The notes below the pieces were generated by a model that made no database searches, was not told the DNA's origin, and was given only the letters and a program-made list of their open reading frames with translations. From Falsirhodobacter sp. 20TX0035 (GTDB lineage Bacteria > Pseudomonadota > Alphaproteobacteria > Rhodobacterales > Rhodobacteraceae), in the NCBI RefSeq assembly GCF_028307215.1, contig NZ_JAQMHV010000001.1:682001-746000 (forward strand): 64,000 nt of DNA, written 5' to 3'. Position 1 is the stretch's first letter. Each line of letters opens with the position of its first letter. This document shows, piece by piece, positions 17,564 through 26,359 of the stretch. The translations under genes and the position numbers were made by a program.

Positions 17564-18108
17564 TGGACGACATCTTCGCCGGCGGGTTCACCGACGCGCC
17601 CCGTCAGTCGGCCGACGCCTTCCGCGCGGCACTGGAGGCCATGGCCCGCCCCGGCACCCGCCATGCCCTTCAGGCGCAAGCGCCCGCCCCCCTGTCGCCC
17701 GCCGCCGCCGCCCTGATCCTGACGCTGACCGACACCGGCACCCCCCTGCATCTGGCGGGCGCGCATGACACCGACGCGGTGCGCCGCTGGATCGGCTTTC
17801 ACACCGGCGCGCCCATCTGCCCGGCCGCCGAGGCGCAGTTCGCCATCGGCACGTGGGACGCGCTGCACCCGCTGGACCGCTTCGCCATGGGCGACGCGGA
17901 ATATCCCGACCGCTCCGCCACCCTGATCGTAGAGATGGCTTTCGGTCGCCCCACCCACCGGCTTACCGGCCCCGGCATCGATGGGCATTTGGACGCCCAC
18001 ATCCCCGGCGACCGTCCGGTGGCCTTCCCGCTGGGCCTCGACCTGTTCCTGACCAGCGGGGGCGAGATGTCCGCCCTGCCCCGCACCACCCGGCTGGAGG
18101 CCCTGTAG
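17563..18108 (+). CDS. phnH: C-P lyase core subunit PhnH
   Basis: 181 residues. Structural subunit of the PhnGHIJ core, with a PLP-transferase-like fold that lost its cofactor site, required for C-P lyase function. Recognisable from GGFTDAPRQSADAFRAALEAMARPG at the N-terminus and GPGI, FPLGLDLFLTSGGEMSALPRTT near the end. It starts at the ATG sharing a base with the phnG stop (TGATG), and ends immediately before phnI with no gap, so it is translationally coupled on both sides. Confidence 0.95.
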   Translation: MDDIFAGGFTDAPRQSADAFRAALEAMARPGTRHALQAQAPAPLSPAAAALILTLTDTGTPLHLAGAHDTDAVRRWIGFHTGAPICPAAEAQFAIGTWDALHPLDRFAMGDAEYPDRSATLIVEMAFGRPTHRLTGPGIDGHLDAHIPGDRPVAFPLGLDLFLTSGGEMSALPRTTRLEAL

Positions 18109-19176
18109 ATGTATGTTGCCGTCAAGGGTGGCGAACGCGCCATCGACAACGCCCATGCCTGGCTGGCCGAGGAGCGCCGCGGCGATCCTGCCATCCCCGA
18201 CCTGACCGTGCCTCAGATCCGCGAACAGATGACGCTGGCCGTGAACCGCGTGATGGCCGAAGGCTCGCTGCATGATCCTGACTTGGCCGCGCTGGCGATC
18301 AAGCAGGCACGGGGGGACCTGATCGAGGCGATCTTCCTGATCCGCGCCTATCGCACCACGCTGCCGCGCTTTGGCGCGTCCGCCCCCGTGGACACGGGCG
18401 CGATGACCGTCAGCCGCCGCATCTCGGCCACGTTCAAGGACGCGCCCGGCGGGCAGATCCTCGGCCCGACCTTTGACTACACCCACCGTCTGCTGGACTT
18501 CGCCCTGATGGCCGAGGGCGAGGTTCCCGCCGCCCCGCAGGCCGAGGCGAATGCGCAGGACACGCCGCACATCCTGTCCTTCCTTGATCAGGACGGGCTG
18601 ATCGAACGGGCCCTACCCGACGACACCCCACCCCGCGACCTGACGCGCGAGCCGCTGGAACTGCCCGCCGACCGCGCCCTGCGCCTTCAATCCCTGACGC
18701 GCGGGGACGAGGGGTTCGTCCTCGGCCTCGCCTATTCGACGCAGCGGGGATACGGGCGCAACCATGCCTTTGTCGGCGAATTGCGGATCGGCACGGTGGA
18801 GGTGGAACTCAACATTCCCGAACTGGGCTTCAGCGTCGAGATCGGGGAGATCGAGCTGACCGAATGCGAAACGGTGAACCAGTTCACCGGATCGAAGACC
18901 GAACCGCCGCAGTTCACCCGCGGCTATGGCCTGACCTTCGGGCAGTGCGAGCGCAAGGCCATCTCCATGGCGCTGGTGGACCGCGCCCTGCGCTGGCAGG
19001 AACTGGGCGAAGACTTCGTCGGCGCCCCCGCGCAGGACGAGGAATTCGTGCTGTCCCACTGCGACAACATCCAGGCGACGGGGTTCCTCGAACACATCAA
19101 GCTGCCCCATTACGTCGATTTCCAGGCGGAGCTGGAGCTGATCCGCCGCCTTCGCACCGCCGCGATGGAGGGCTGA
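18109..19176 (+). CDS. phnI: C-P lyase core subunit PhnI
   Basis: 355 residues. PhnI is the nucleosidase/transferase subunit that displaces adenine from ATP and, with PhnG, H and L, attaches the phosphonate to ribose C1. Family features: MYVAVKGGERAIDNAHAWL at the start, GPTFDYTHRLLDFAL, a AYSTQRGYGRNHPF-like segment (here NHAFVGELRIG), and the Cys-containing SHCDNIQATGFLEHIKLPHYVDFQAEL end. Length is typical. No gap from phnH and 3 bp before phnJ. Confidence 0.97.
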   Translation: MYVAVKGGERAIDNAHAWLAEERRGDPAIPDLTVPQIREQMTLAVNRVMAEGSLHDPDLAALAIKQARGDLIEAIFLIRAYRTTLPRFGASAPVDTGAMTVSRRISATFKDAPGGQILGPTFDYTHRLLDFALMAEGEVPAAPQAEANAQDTPHILSFLDQDGLIERALPDDTPPRDLTREPLELPADRALRLQSLTRGDEGFVLGLAYSTQRGYGRNHAFVGELRIGTVEVELNIPELGFSVEIGEIELTECETVNQFTGSKTEPPQFTRGYGLTFGQCERKAISMALVDRALRWQELGEDFVGAPAQDEEFVLSHCDNIQATGFLEHIKLPHYVDFQAELELIRRLRTAAMEG

Positions 19177-19179
19177 GCC

Positions 19180-20007
19180 ATGGACGACTACAACTTCGCC
19201 TATCTGGACGAGGACACGAAGCGGATGATCCGCCGCGCCCTGCTGAAGGCGGTCGCGATCCCCGGCTATCAGGTGCCGTTCTCCAGCCGCGAGATGCCGA
19301 TGCCCTATGGCTGGGGCACGGGCGGCGTGCAGGTGACCGCCGCCTGCCTGAAACCCGATGACACCCTGAAGGTCATCGACCAAGGGGCCGACGACACCAC
19401 CAACGCCGTGTCCATCCGCAAGTTCTTCCAGCGCACCGCCGAGGTCGCCGTGACGGAACGCACGCAGGACGCCACCATCATCCAGACCCGCCACCGCATC
19501 CCCGAGGCGCCCTTGCAGCCCGGCCAGATCATGGTCTTTCAGGTGCCGATCCCGGAACCGCTGCGTTTCCTCGAACCGCGCGAGACGGAAACCCGCCGCA
19601 TGCATGCGCTGGAGGATTACGGGTTGATGCAGGTGAAACTCTATGAGGACATCGCCCGGCATGGCGAGATCGCGACCGCCTACGCCTATCCGGTGAAGGT
19701 GGAGGACCGCTATGTCATGGACCCCTCCCCCATCCCGAAATTCGACAACCCGAAGATGAACGACAGCCCGGCCCTGATGCTGTTCGGCGCGGGGCGGGAG
19801 CAGCGGATCTATGCCCTGCCGCCGCACACCAAGGTCGAAAGCCTCGACTTCGAGGATTTCCCCTTTGTCGCAGGCAAGGCCGACCATCCCTGCGCCATCT
19901 GCGGGTCCACCGAAAGCTATCTGGACGAGATCATCACCGACGACGCCGGCAGCCGCATGTTCGTCTGCTCCGACACGTCCTATTGCCAGGAAAGGAGCGT
20001 GCAATGA
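19180..20007 (+). CDS. phnJ: C-P lyase PhnJ, radical SAM enzyme
   Basis: 275 residues. PhnJ cleaves the C-P bond of ribose 1-phosphonate 5-phosphate, releasing alkane (methane from methylphosphonate) and the 1,2-cyclic phosphate. Its iron-sulfur ligands are atypical for radical SAM proteins and are present here as C238-x2-C241 and C263-x5-C269, the same spacing as in the E. coli enzyme. Gly29 (IPGYQVPF) corresponds to the glycyl/thiyl radical region. SREMPMPYGWGTGG is also conserved. The TGA overlaps the phnK ATG (ATGA). Confidence 0.97.
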   Translation: MDDYNFAYLDEDTKRMIRRALLKAVAIPGYQVPFSSREMPMPYGWGTGGVQVTAACLKPDDTLKVIDQGADDTTNAVSIRKFFQRTAEVAVTERTQDATIIQTRHRIPEAPLQPGQIMVFQVPIPEPLRFLEPRETETRRMHALEDYGLMQVKLYEDIARHGEIATAYAYPVKVEDRYVMDPSPIPKFDNPKMNDSPALMLFGAGREQRIYALPPHTKVESLDFEDFPFVAGKADHPCAICGSTESYLDEIITDDAGSRMFVCSDTSYCQERSVQ

Positions 20008-20759
20008 CCCCCCTTCTGCAGGTCCGCGGGATCGAGAAACGCTATGGCGGGCGGATCGGCTGCATCGATGTCAGCTTCGACCTCTGGCCGGGCGAGGTGA
20101 TGGGCATCGTCGGCGAAAGCGGCTCGGGCAAGTCGACGCTTCTGTCCTGCCTTGCCGGGCACCAGCCGTCCGACAAGGGCGAGGTGATCTTCCACGGGCG
20201 CGACGTTCTGAAGCTGTCCGAGGCCGAACGCCGCCGTCTGGGCCGCACCGACTGGGCCTTCGTCCACCAGAACCCGCGCGACGGGCTGCGGATGAACGTC
20301 AGTGCGGGGGGCAACGTGGGCGAGCGCCTGATGGCCGTCGGCGAGCGCCATTACGGCAACATCCGCGATACGGCGGAGGATTGGCTGCAACGGGTGGAGA
20401 TCAATGCCGACCGGATCGACGACCGCCCGCGCCAGTTCTCGGGCGGGATGCAGCAGCGGTTGCAGATCGCGCGCAACCTTGTCACCGGGCCGAAGCTGGT
20501 GTTCATGGACGAGCCGACGGGCGGCCTCGACGTGTCGGTTCAGGCGCGGCTGCTGGACCTGTTGCGGGGCCTCGTGCGGCGGATGGGGCTGTCGGCCATC
20601 ATCGTCACGCACGATCTGGCGGTGGTCCGGCTTCTGGCCGACCGGCTGATGGTGATGAAGGGCGGGCATGTGGTGGAACAGGGGCTGACCGACCAGGTGC
20701 TGGACGATCCGCAGCACGCCTATACCCAGCTTCTCGTCTCCTCCGTCCTGCAGGTGTGA
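20004..20759 (+). CDS. phnK: C-P lyase complex ABC-type ATPase PhnK
   Basis: 251 residues. Dimeric ABC ATPase that binds the PhnGHIJ core and couples ATP binding to complex opening; not a transporter. Walker [11 protein letters not shown]-loop [18 protein letters not shown] (PhnK-like), signature FSGGMQQR, Walker [14 protein letters not shown]-loop THD are all intact. The ATG at 20004 overlaps the phnJ stop and has AAGGAG upstream; an earlier in-frame ATG (19983) lies inside phnJ and is less likely. phnL follows after 2 bases. Confidence 0.96.
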   Translation: MTPLLQVRGIEKRYGGRIGCIDVSFDLWPGEVMGIVGESGSGKSTLLSCLAGHQPSDKGEVIFHGRDVLKLSEAERRRLGRTDWAFVHQNPRDGLRMNVSAGGNVGERLMAVGERHYGNIRDTAEDWLQRVEINADRIDDRPRQFSGGMQQRLQIARNLVTGPKLVFMDEPTGGLDVSVQARLLDLLRGLVRRMGLSAIIVTHDLAVVRLLADRLMVMKGGHVVEQGLTDQVLDDPQHAYTQLLVSSVLQV

Positions 20760-20761
20760 CC

Positions 20762-21421
20762 ATGATCGAACTTCGCAACGTGTCCAAGACCTTCACCCTG
20801 CACAATCAGGGGTCTGCCGTGATCCCGGTGATGACGGATGTGTCCCTGTTCGTGGGTGCCGGGGAATGCGTCGGGCTGAAAGGCGCCTCGGGCGCCGGAA
20901 AATCCACACTGATGCGGATGATCTGGGGCAACTACCTTGCCGCCAGCGGCTCCATCACCGTGGCGGGCACTGATGTCGCCCGGGCCGAACCGCGCGAGAT
21001 CATCGCCCTGCGGCGCGAGCGGATGGCCTATGTCAGCCAGTTCCTGCGCGTCGTCCCGCGCGTGCCGACGCTGGAGGTGGTGGCCGAACCCCTGATGGCC
21101 TTCGTGCCCGAGGAGGAGGCGCTGGAGGCCGCCCGCAGCCTCCTGACCCGGCTGCGCATTCCCGAACGGCTGTGGGGCCTGTCGCCCACCACCTTCTCGG
21201 GCGGGGAACAGCAGCGGGTGAACATCGCGCGCGGCTTCATCCGGCAGGTGCCGGTGATGCTGCTCGATGAACCGACGGCCAGCCTCGACGCCGCGAACCG
21301 CGAAACCGTCCTGACCCTGATCGAGGAGGCGAAGGCCCGCGGCACCGCCATCGTCGGCATCTTCCACGACGAGGAGGCGCGCGACCGCGTCTGCGACCGC
21401 CTGATCGAGATGGGCGCATGA
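20762..21421 (+). CDS. phnL: C-P lyase pathway ABC-type ATPase PhnL
   Basis: 219 residues, ABC ATPase without a membrane partner, needed with PhnG/H/I for the first pathway step and able to stack on PhnK in the C-P lyase complex. Walker A GASGAGKST, YVSQFLRVVPRV (PhnL-type Q-loop region), signature FSGGEQQR, Walker B VMLLDEPTASLD and FHDEE at the H-loop. It overlaps phnN by 4 bp (ATGA). Confidence 0.96.
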   Translation: MIELRNVSKTFTLHNQGSAVIPVMTDVSLFVGAGECVGLKGASGAGKSTLMRMIWGNYLAASGSITVAGTDVARAEPREIIALRRERMAYVSQFLRVVPRVPTLEVVAEPLMAFVPEEEALEAARSLLTRLRIPERLWGLSPTTFSGGEQQRVNIARGFIRQVPVMLLDEPTASLDAANRETVLTLIEEAKARGTAIVGIFHDEEARDRVCDRLIEMGA

Positions 21422-21933
21422 GGGTTCTTGCCGTTGTCGGCCCTTCGGGCGCAGGAAAGGACACGGTGATCAACGCGGTCCGGGAACGGCGCCCCGACCT
21501 TGCGATCCTGCGCCGCGTCATCACCCGCCCCGAACGCGAAGGCGACGAACCGTTCGAGGGCGTGGACGACGCCACCTTCGACCGCCGCGAACAGGCGGGA
21601 GAGTTCGCGCTGGTCTGGCAGGCGCACGGGCTGCGCTATGCCATCCCGAAGCCCGACCGCAGCCCGGTGATCTTCAACGGTTCCCGCAAGCGGCTGGCCG
21701 ACGCGGCGGAGGCGTTTCCGGGACTGGAGGTGATCCACATCACCTGCGCGCCGGAGATCCGGGCGCAGCGTCTGGCCGCCCGTGGCCGCGAAACAGCTGA
21801 GGATATCGCGCAGCGCCTGACCCGCGACGCCCCCCTGCCCCAAGGGCTGACGGTGCACGAGATCGACAATTGCGGACCGCTGGAGGACGCCGTGGCGGCC
21901 TTCCTCGCGGTCCTTGACCGTCAGATCGGGTAA
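21418..21933 (+). CDS. phnN: Ribose 1,5-bisphosphate phosphokinase PhnN
   Basis: 171 residues. It phosphorylates ribose 1,5-bisphosphate to PRPP, feeding the sugar from phosphonate breakdown into nucleotide synthesis. Guanylate-kinase-like fold with P-loop GPSGAGKD (8-15), RRVITRPER and HEIDNCG. Last gene of phnGHIJKLN. Its 3' end overlaps the convergent DUF1045 gene by 13 bp. Its substrate must come from opening of the 1,2-cyclic phosphate, for which no phnP is present here. Confidence 0.95.
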   Translation: MRVLAVVGPSGAGKDTVINAVRERRPDLAILRRVITRPEREGDEPFEGVDDATFDRREQAGEFALVWQAHGLRYAIPKPDRSPVIFNGSRKRLADAAEAFPGLEVIHITCAPEIRAQRLAARGRETAEDIAQRLTRDAPLPQGLTVHEIDNCGPLEDAVAAFLAVLDRQIG

Positions 21934-22556
21934 CGGCGCAGCAGATGGAACATCCCGTCCTCATCCTCGCCCATCAGGCAGATCTCTGCGATGACGAAAT
22001 CGGCGGGCAGGACGGGGGCAAGGCGCGGTTCCAGCGCCTCCGGCTCCAGATCGCAGGGGCCGGTCAGGGTGATGTGGAAGCGGAACTCCTCCATCACGAA
22101 GGGATAGCCCCAGCGGTTCAGCAGCTCACGCTGGCGCGGCGTCAGGCGCTCGGGCTTGCGGCGGGCGATCTCGGCCTCCGTCAGCGGCGCGCGGAACGGG
22201 TCAAGGGCGGTGACGATCCGGCCCGCCATGGCGTTCAGCGCCGTCGCGTCGCCCTGCGGCACCAGCGCCAGGAAGCGGCCGATCCTCACGACCTTCAACG
22301 GGCCAGGCTGGACGGGCGACAGATCGCGCGCAAGGTCGGCCACGGCCCCCTCCAGATCCTCGCGGTCGCCCGCCAGACGGAACGGCGCCTTCAGCGTGGC
22401 GTGCAGCCCGTACTTGCGCGGTTCGGCCACCAGCGCTTCTTGCGGCGACGGCGCCCCGACGGGGATGCCCGCCTCCGGATCCCAGCCCAGCCATTCGGCC
22501 CCGAAGCGCGCCAGGGGTCCGGGCGGCGGCAGGTAGTAGATCGCGTATCGCTTCAT
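21921..22556 (-). CDS. DUF1045 phosphonate-operon protein, 2H phosphoesterase-like
   Basis: 211 residues, soluble. Matches the DUF1045 family found with C-P lyase genes: YAIYYLPPPG start, RKYGLHATLKAPFRL, RPERLTPRQRELL-like segment, FRFHITLTG. Two HxT motifs (H52-A-T54 and H161-I-T163), about 107 residues apart, fit the 2H phosphoesterase superfamily, whose members open 2',3'- or 1,2-cyclic phosphates. The ATG at 22556 has AAGGAA 7 bases upstream; a longer start is weaker. It is opposite in strand to phnN (13-bp 3' overlap) and divergent from phnM. Inference: it may open the ribose 1,2-cyclic phosphate made by PhnJ in place of PhnP. Confidence 0.85.
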   Translation of the reverse strand: MKRYAIYYLPPPGPLARFGAEWLGWDPEAGIPVGAPSPQEALVAEPRKYGLHATLKAPFRLAGDREDLEGAVADLARDLSPVQPGPLKVVRIGRFLALVPQGDATALNAMAGRIVTALDPFRAPLTEAEIARRKPERLTPRQRELLNRWGYPFVMEEFRFHITLTGPCDLEPEALEPRLAPVLPADFVIAEICLMGEDEDGMFHLLRRYPI

Positions 22557-22594
22557 AGATTTTCCTTCCAATCCCGACCCCTTATCGCACCCAT

Positions 22595-22612
22595 GTCACA
22601 CATTCGTGGCAG
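22595..22612 (-). promoter_or_regulatory. Possible Pho box between the DUF1045 gene and phnM
   Basis: Reading the minus strand, CTGCCAC (22612-22606) and GTGTGAC (22601-22595) are spaced 11 bp and match 11 of 14 positions of a double CTGTCAC. It lies in the 86-bp divergent gap and could serve either gene. Weak on sequence alone; strengthened by the similar array upstream of phnC. Confidence 0.35.
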
Positions 22613-22642
22613 GATGCGCGACCTCACGATCCAGGACAGGAC

Positions 22643-23761
22643 ATGACCGAGACAGTCTTCACGAACGCCAGACTTGTGCTGGAAAACGAGGTGCGCACCG
22701 GCGCGCTGGTCCTGCGGGACGGCCGCATCGCCGAGATCGGGGACACCACCCGCACCGGCATCGATTGCGACGGGGACCTGATCGCGCCGGGCCTGATCGA
22801 ACTGCACACCGACAATCTGGAACGCCACATCCAGCCCCGCCCCGGCGTGGACTGGCCGCATTCCGCCGCCATCGTCGCCCATGACGCGGAACTGGCCGGC
22901 ACGGGCATCACCACCGTATTCGACGCGCTGCGCGTGGGGTCCATCGGCAATTCCACCTATCTGCGCTATGCCCGCGATCTTGCGACCGAGATCATGGGCG
23001 CCCGCCCGCACCTGCGGATCAACCACCTGATCCACCTGCGGGCCGAGGTGTGTTCCGAAACGCTGGCCGAAGAGCTGGACGAGTTCGGGCCGGAGGACGG
23101 CATCGGCATCGTCAGCCTGATGGACCACACGCCGGGCCAGCGCCAGTTCCGCGACATGGAGAAGTTCGCCCAGTATTCCATGGGCAAGCGCGGCATGTCG
23201 CGCGAGGCGTTCGAGGCGCATTGCGCCAACCTGAGCCGCCTGCGCGTCCTGCACGGCGACGCGCACGAGGCCGCGACCGTGGCCGCCGCCAACCGCTGGG
23301 GCGCCGTGCTGGCCAGCCACGACGACACGACGCGGGATCACGTCGCGACCTCCGCCGCCTATGGCATCCGACTGGCGGAATTCCCCACGACTCTGGAAGC
23401 GGCCGAGGCCAACCGCGCGGCGGGCATCCGCAACATCATGGGCGCGCCGAACCTGATCCGCGGCGGATCGCATTCGGGCAACATCGCCGCGCGCGATCTG
23501 GCCGAGGCGGGGCTTCTGGACATCGTCAGCTCGGATTACGTGCCGGCGGCGCTTTTGACCTCGGCCGTGTTTCTGGGCGGGCTTTGGGGCGATCTGGCAC
23601 GGGGCTTCGCCACCGTCACCGCTACCCCCGCCGCCGCCACCGGCCTTGCCGATCGTGGCCGGCTGGCCCCCGGCCTGCGGGCCGACCTGATCCGCTTGGC
23701 GATGCCCGGAACGCAGCCCTTCCTGCGGGAAACCTGGGTCGGCGGGCGCAGGGTCGCGTGA
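22643..23761 (+). CDS. phnM: Alpha-D-ribose 1-methylphosphonate 5-triphosphate diphosphatase PhnM
   Basis: 372 residues, amidohydrolase-fold metal enzyme that removes pyrophosphate from the ribose-phosphonate triphosphate, giving the PhnJ substrate. It starts with a beta-sandwich strand set ([24 protein letters not shown]) and has the PhnM metal site H55-T-D57 in [12 protein letters not shown], then [26 protein letters not shown] and SSDYVP. Full length. Divergent from the DUF1045 gene. Its TGA overlaps the next ATG (GTGATGA region), coupling it to the acyltransferase gene. Confidence 0.97.
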   Translation: MTETVFTNARLVLENEVRTGALVLRDGRIAEIGDTTRTGIDCDGDLIAPGLIELHTDNLERHIQPRPGVDWPHSAAIVAHDAELAGTGITTVFDALRVGSIGNSTYLRYARDLATEIMGARPHLRINHLIHLRAEVCSETLAEELDEFGPEDGIGIVSLMDHTPGQRQFRDMEKFAQYSMGKRGMSREAFEAHCANLSRLRVLHGDAHEAATVAAANRWGAVLASHDDTTRDHVATSAAYGIRLAEFPTTLEAAEANRAAGIRNIMGAPNLIRGGSHSGNIAARDLAEAGLLDIVSSDYVPAALLTSAVFLGGLWGDLARGFATVTATPAAATGLADRGRLAPGLRADLIRLAMPGTQPFLRETWVGGRRVA

Positions 23762-24396
23762 TGAAGCTGTCCCCTGCCCCCACGCTGCACCCGACCGTCG
23801 CCATGACGCAGTCCGACCTTGGCACCTATACCGAGGTGGGGGCTGACTGCGTGCTGACCAATGCGGTCCTTGGCGACTATTCCTATTGCGGGGCGCGCTG
23901 CGACATCGCCAACGCCCGCATCGGCAAGTTCGCCAACATCGCGACAAACGTGCGGATCGGGCCGACCGATCATCCGCTGGACCGCGCCAGCCTGCACCAC
24001 TTCATGTACCGCTCCAGCTACTACTGGGACGATGCGGCGGACGATGCGGACTTCTTCGCCGCGCGAGCCACGCGCCTGACCCATATCGGCCATGACACGT
24101 GGATCGGGCATGGCGCGATCATCAAGCCGGGGCTGACCATCGGCAACGGTGCGGTCATTGCCGCCGGCGCGGTGGTCACGCATGACGTGGCGCCCTACAC
24201 CATCGTCGCGGGCCTGCCCGCCGCCCCCCTGCGTCGCCGCCTGCCCGAGGATCTGGCGGCCCGCCTGCAGGCGCTCGCCTGGTGGGACTGGCCGCATGAC
24301 CGCCTGCGTGAGGCGCTGGAGGATTTCCGGTCGCTGTCCGTGACCGACTTCCTGCGCAAGCATGAAGCGGTCGAAGACGGGCCGCGCCCCATCTGA
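23761..24396 (+). CDS. Phosphonate-operon hexapeptide-repeat acyltransferase
   Basis: 211 residues, left-handed beta-helix transferase of the CAT/DapD group: hexapeptide turns around [38 protein letters not shown] and [32 protein letters not shown]. The H-P[17 protein letters not shown] segment is typical of the subfamily found in phn operons. Coupled to phnM by a one-base overlap. It probably acetylates a phosphonate or aminophosphonate, as PhnO (a GNAT enzyme) does in E. coli, but it is not homologous to PhnO and the substrate is unproven. Confidence 0.85.
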   Translation: MKLSPAPTLHPTVAMTQSDLGTYTEVGADCVLTNAVLGDYSYCGARCDIANARIGKFANIATNVRIGPTDHPLDRASLHHFMYRSSYYWDDAADDADFFAARATRLTHIGHDTWIGHGAIIKPGLTIGNGAVIAAGAVVTHDVAPYTIVAGLPAAPLRRRLPEDLAARLQALAWWDWPHDRLREALEDFRSLSVTDFLRKHEAVEDGPRPI

Positions 24397-24401
24397 CAGG
24401 A

Positions 24402-25556
24402 TCAGGTCGGGCGTCCCACCCGGGCAGGGGCGAGCGCCGTCGCGCAAAGCGTGATGAGGAGCGCGGCCCCCGCGATCACCATGAAGGGCAGGCGAAGGGT
24501 CGTTTCATGCGCAACAAGCCCGATAAGGGGCGGGCCCAGCAGCATCGCCCCATAGGCCAGCGTCGCGACGGAGGCGATGGCCTGACCCGCCGGCACCTCC
24601 GGATCGTTGGCGGCGCGGGACACGGCCATGGGGAACACGGCGGCGTAGCCCAGCCCCATCAGGACGAACCCGATCAGCGCCACGGGCAGCAGCCCGGTCG
24701 TGGCGCATAGGGCATAGCCTGCGGCCGCCAGCACGCCGCTGACGCGCGCGACCCGCACCGCACCGAATCGCATGATCAGGCGGTCGACGCTGAGCCGCAT
24801 GACCACCATGGTGATGGAGAAGATGGCATAGCCGAACGTCGCCTGCGCTTCGGGAGCGTATAGGATGTCGCGCAGGAACACCGCGCTCCAGTCCACGGCG
24901 GCGCCTTCGCCAAGGCCGGCCGCCAGCGCCATGACGCCCACCAGCACAAGCGCGCCGCGCGGCAGGGCAAAGACCGGATCATGTGACTGGGCGATGCGCG
25001 TCTCGGACGTCCAAGGGGCCAGAAGGAAGGGCCCGAAGACCGCCGCCGACAGGACGGCCACGACCCCGAACTGCACCCCCGGCGATGTGTCGAGGGTGGT
25101 GGCGACATAGCCCCCGGCGGCGCCAAGACCGGCCCCAAGGCTCCACATCGCGTGGAACGAGGACATGACGGACCGTTTCAGGTGGCGTTCGACCTCGCTC
25201 GCCCAGCTGTTCATCGCCACGTCCATCGCCCCGTGGAACATGCCGAAGGCAAATAGCCCCGCGGCAAGCATCCAGATGGAATGCGAGACGCCCAAGATCA
25301 CGATCGACAGCAGATAGGCCGCCGCGATCCCCCGCGTCAGCCGCACTGCGCCCAGCCGGTCGGACAACCGTCCTGCCAGCGGAAAGGACACGAGCGCGCC
25401 GATCCCCATGGCCAGAAGAAGGACGCCCAGCCGTTGTTCGTCCAGCGCCAGCCGGTCGACGAAAGCGGGGATCCGCGAGGCCCAGGATCCCAGCAGGATG
25501 CCGTTCAGGGCGAAGGCCGCCGCCACGCAGCGCCAAGGGGTTCTTGCGTCACGCAT
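24402..25556 (-). CDS. MFS transporter
   Basis: 384 residues with about 12 membrane segments, no signal peptide; an inner-membrane proton-coupled uptake or efflux protein. MFS loop motif GRLSDRLGAVR follows the second segment, and a second copy (DRLIMRFGAVR) sits in the C-terminal half. The start at 25556 has GGAGG 6 bases upstream, inside the regulator gene, whose end it overlaps by 8 bp, so it is the last gene of a LacI-DeoR-MFS run. Substrate unknown; the adjacent sugar-type regulators suggest a sugar or polyol. Convergent with the phosphonate acyltransferase gene, 5 bp apart. Confidence 0.85.
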   Translation of the reverse strand: MRDARTPWRCVAAAFALNGILLGSWASRIPAFVDRLALDEQRLGVLLLAMGIGALVSFPLAGRLSDRLGAVRLTRGIAAAYLLSIVILGVSHSIWMLAAGLFAFGMFHGAMDVAMNSWASEVERHLKRSVMSSFHAMWSLGAGLGAAGGYVATTLDTSPGVQFGVVAVLSAAVFGPFLLAPWTSETRIAQSHDPVFALPRGALVLVGVMALAAGLGEGAAVDWSAVFLRDILYAPEAQATFGYAIFSITMVVMRLSVDRLIMRFGAVRVARVSGVLAAAGYALCATTGLLPVALIGFVLMGLGYAAVFPMAVSRAANDPEVPAGQAIASVATLAYGAMLLGPPLIGLVAHETTLRLPFMVIAGAALLITLCATALAPARVGRPT

Positions 25557-26289
25557 GGCGCACCTCCAGCCCCTTGGTCGTGAACGGTCGGGTGGCCCGC
25601 GGGGGGGCGTCGGTGATGAGCATGTCCAGATCCTTGAGGGGGAGCACGCGGTGGCGGGCCTTTCGGCCCAGCTTCGGCGCGCTGGTCAGGGCGATGGTCC
25701 GGCCGCTGGCCTGCGCCATGGCCCGCTTTACAAAGGCTTCGTCGGGATCGTCCGCACTGAGCCCGAAGGTCTCCTCCAAGCCGCAGACTCCCAGAAAGGC
25801 GAGGTCCGCCGTCAGGTCCGACAGCGCCGAGACCGTGCCGTGCCCGACGCAGACGGCGCCGAGCGCCGACAAGCGGCCGCCGACCAGATGCGTGGGCACC
25901 CCGGCGGCGAGGCAGGCCAGGGCCACCGCAGGGGCCGGAGTCACCGCCAGCGCATTCGGAAGTGGCGGCAGCGCCTGCGCAAGGGCCAAAACGGTGGACC
26001 CGCCATCAAGGAACAGCACCATCCCATCCTCGATCAGCGAAAGCGCGCAGGCGGCGATGGATTCGTAGCGGGCATCGCCTTCCGCCATGCGCTGCAGGGC
26101 CGGGCGCGCCACGGGCATCGCCCCCCCGCGCACGCAGCGCGCGACACCCTGCATCTCCAGCAGCTTCAGGTCTCGCCGGACGGTGTCGACCGACACGCCG
26201 AACTCCTCGGCAAGGAAGGCCAGCTCCACGGTCTGCCCGCGTTCCAGCCGCGCCCGCAGCACGTCCTGTCGTGCGTCCGGTAGATTCAT
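25549..26289 (-). CDS. DeoR-family transcriptional regulator
   Basis: 246 residues. N-terminal DeoR helix-turn-helix (about 5-55; VSVDTVRRDLKLLEMQGVARCVRGGA) and a C-terminal sugar-phosphate isomerase-like sensor domain (LFLDGGSTVLALAQAL; DLTADLAFLGVCGLEETFGLS). It normally represses sugar catabolic or transport genes until a phosphorylated sugar binds. The ATG has GGGGAG 7 bases upstream. The promoter region carries a 10-bp tandem repeat, a likely autoregulatory operator. It overlaps the MFS gene by 8 bp, so the MFS protein is the probable target. Confidence 0.9.
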   Translation of the reverse strand: MNLPDARQDVLRARLERGQTVELAFLAEEFGVSVDTVRRDLKLLEMQGVARCVRGGAMPVARPALQRMAEGDARYESIAACALSLIEDGMVLFLDGGSTVLALAQALPPLPNALAVTPAPAVALACLAAGVPTHLVGGRLSALGAVCVGHGTVSALSDLTADLAFLGVCGLEETFGLSADDPDEAFVKRAMAQASGRTIALTSAPKLGRKARHRVLPLKDLDMLITDAPPRATRPFTTKGLEVRHA

Positions 26290-26300
26290 TGCCGCTCCCC

Positions 26301-26350
26301 ATGCTGCATTACTGGATTTTATGCAACATCATGCAACATCCTGCAAGAAT
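26301..26350. repeat. 10-bp tandem repeat, probable DeoR operator
   Basis: ATGCAACATC occurs twice head to tail (26321-26340), followed in register by CTGCAAGAAT (26341); ATGCTGCATT lies in the same 10-bp phase at 26301. The array fills the 70-bp gap between the LacI gene stop and the DeoR gene start. It suits cooperative binding of a regulator on one face of the helix. Confidence 0.6.
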
Positions 26351-26359
26351 ATGCGGGCG

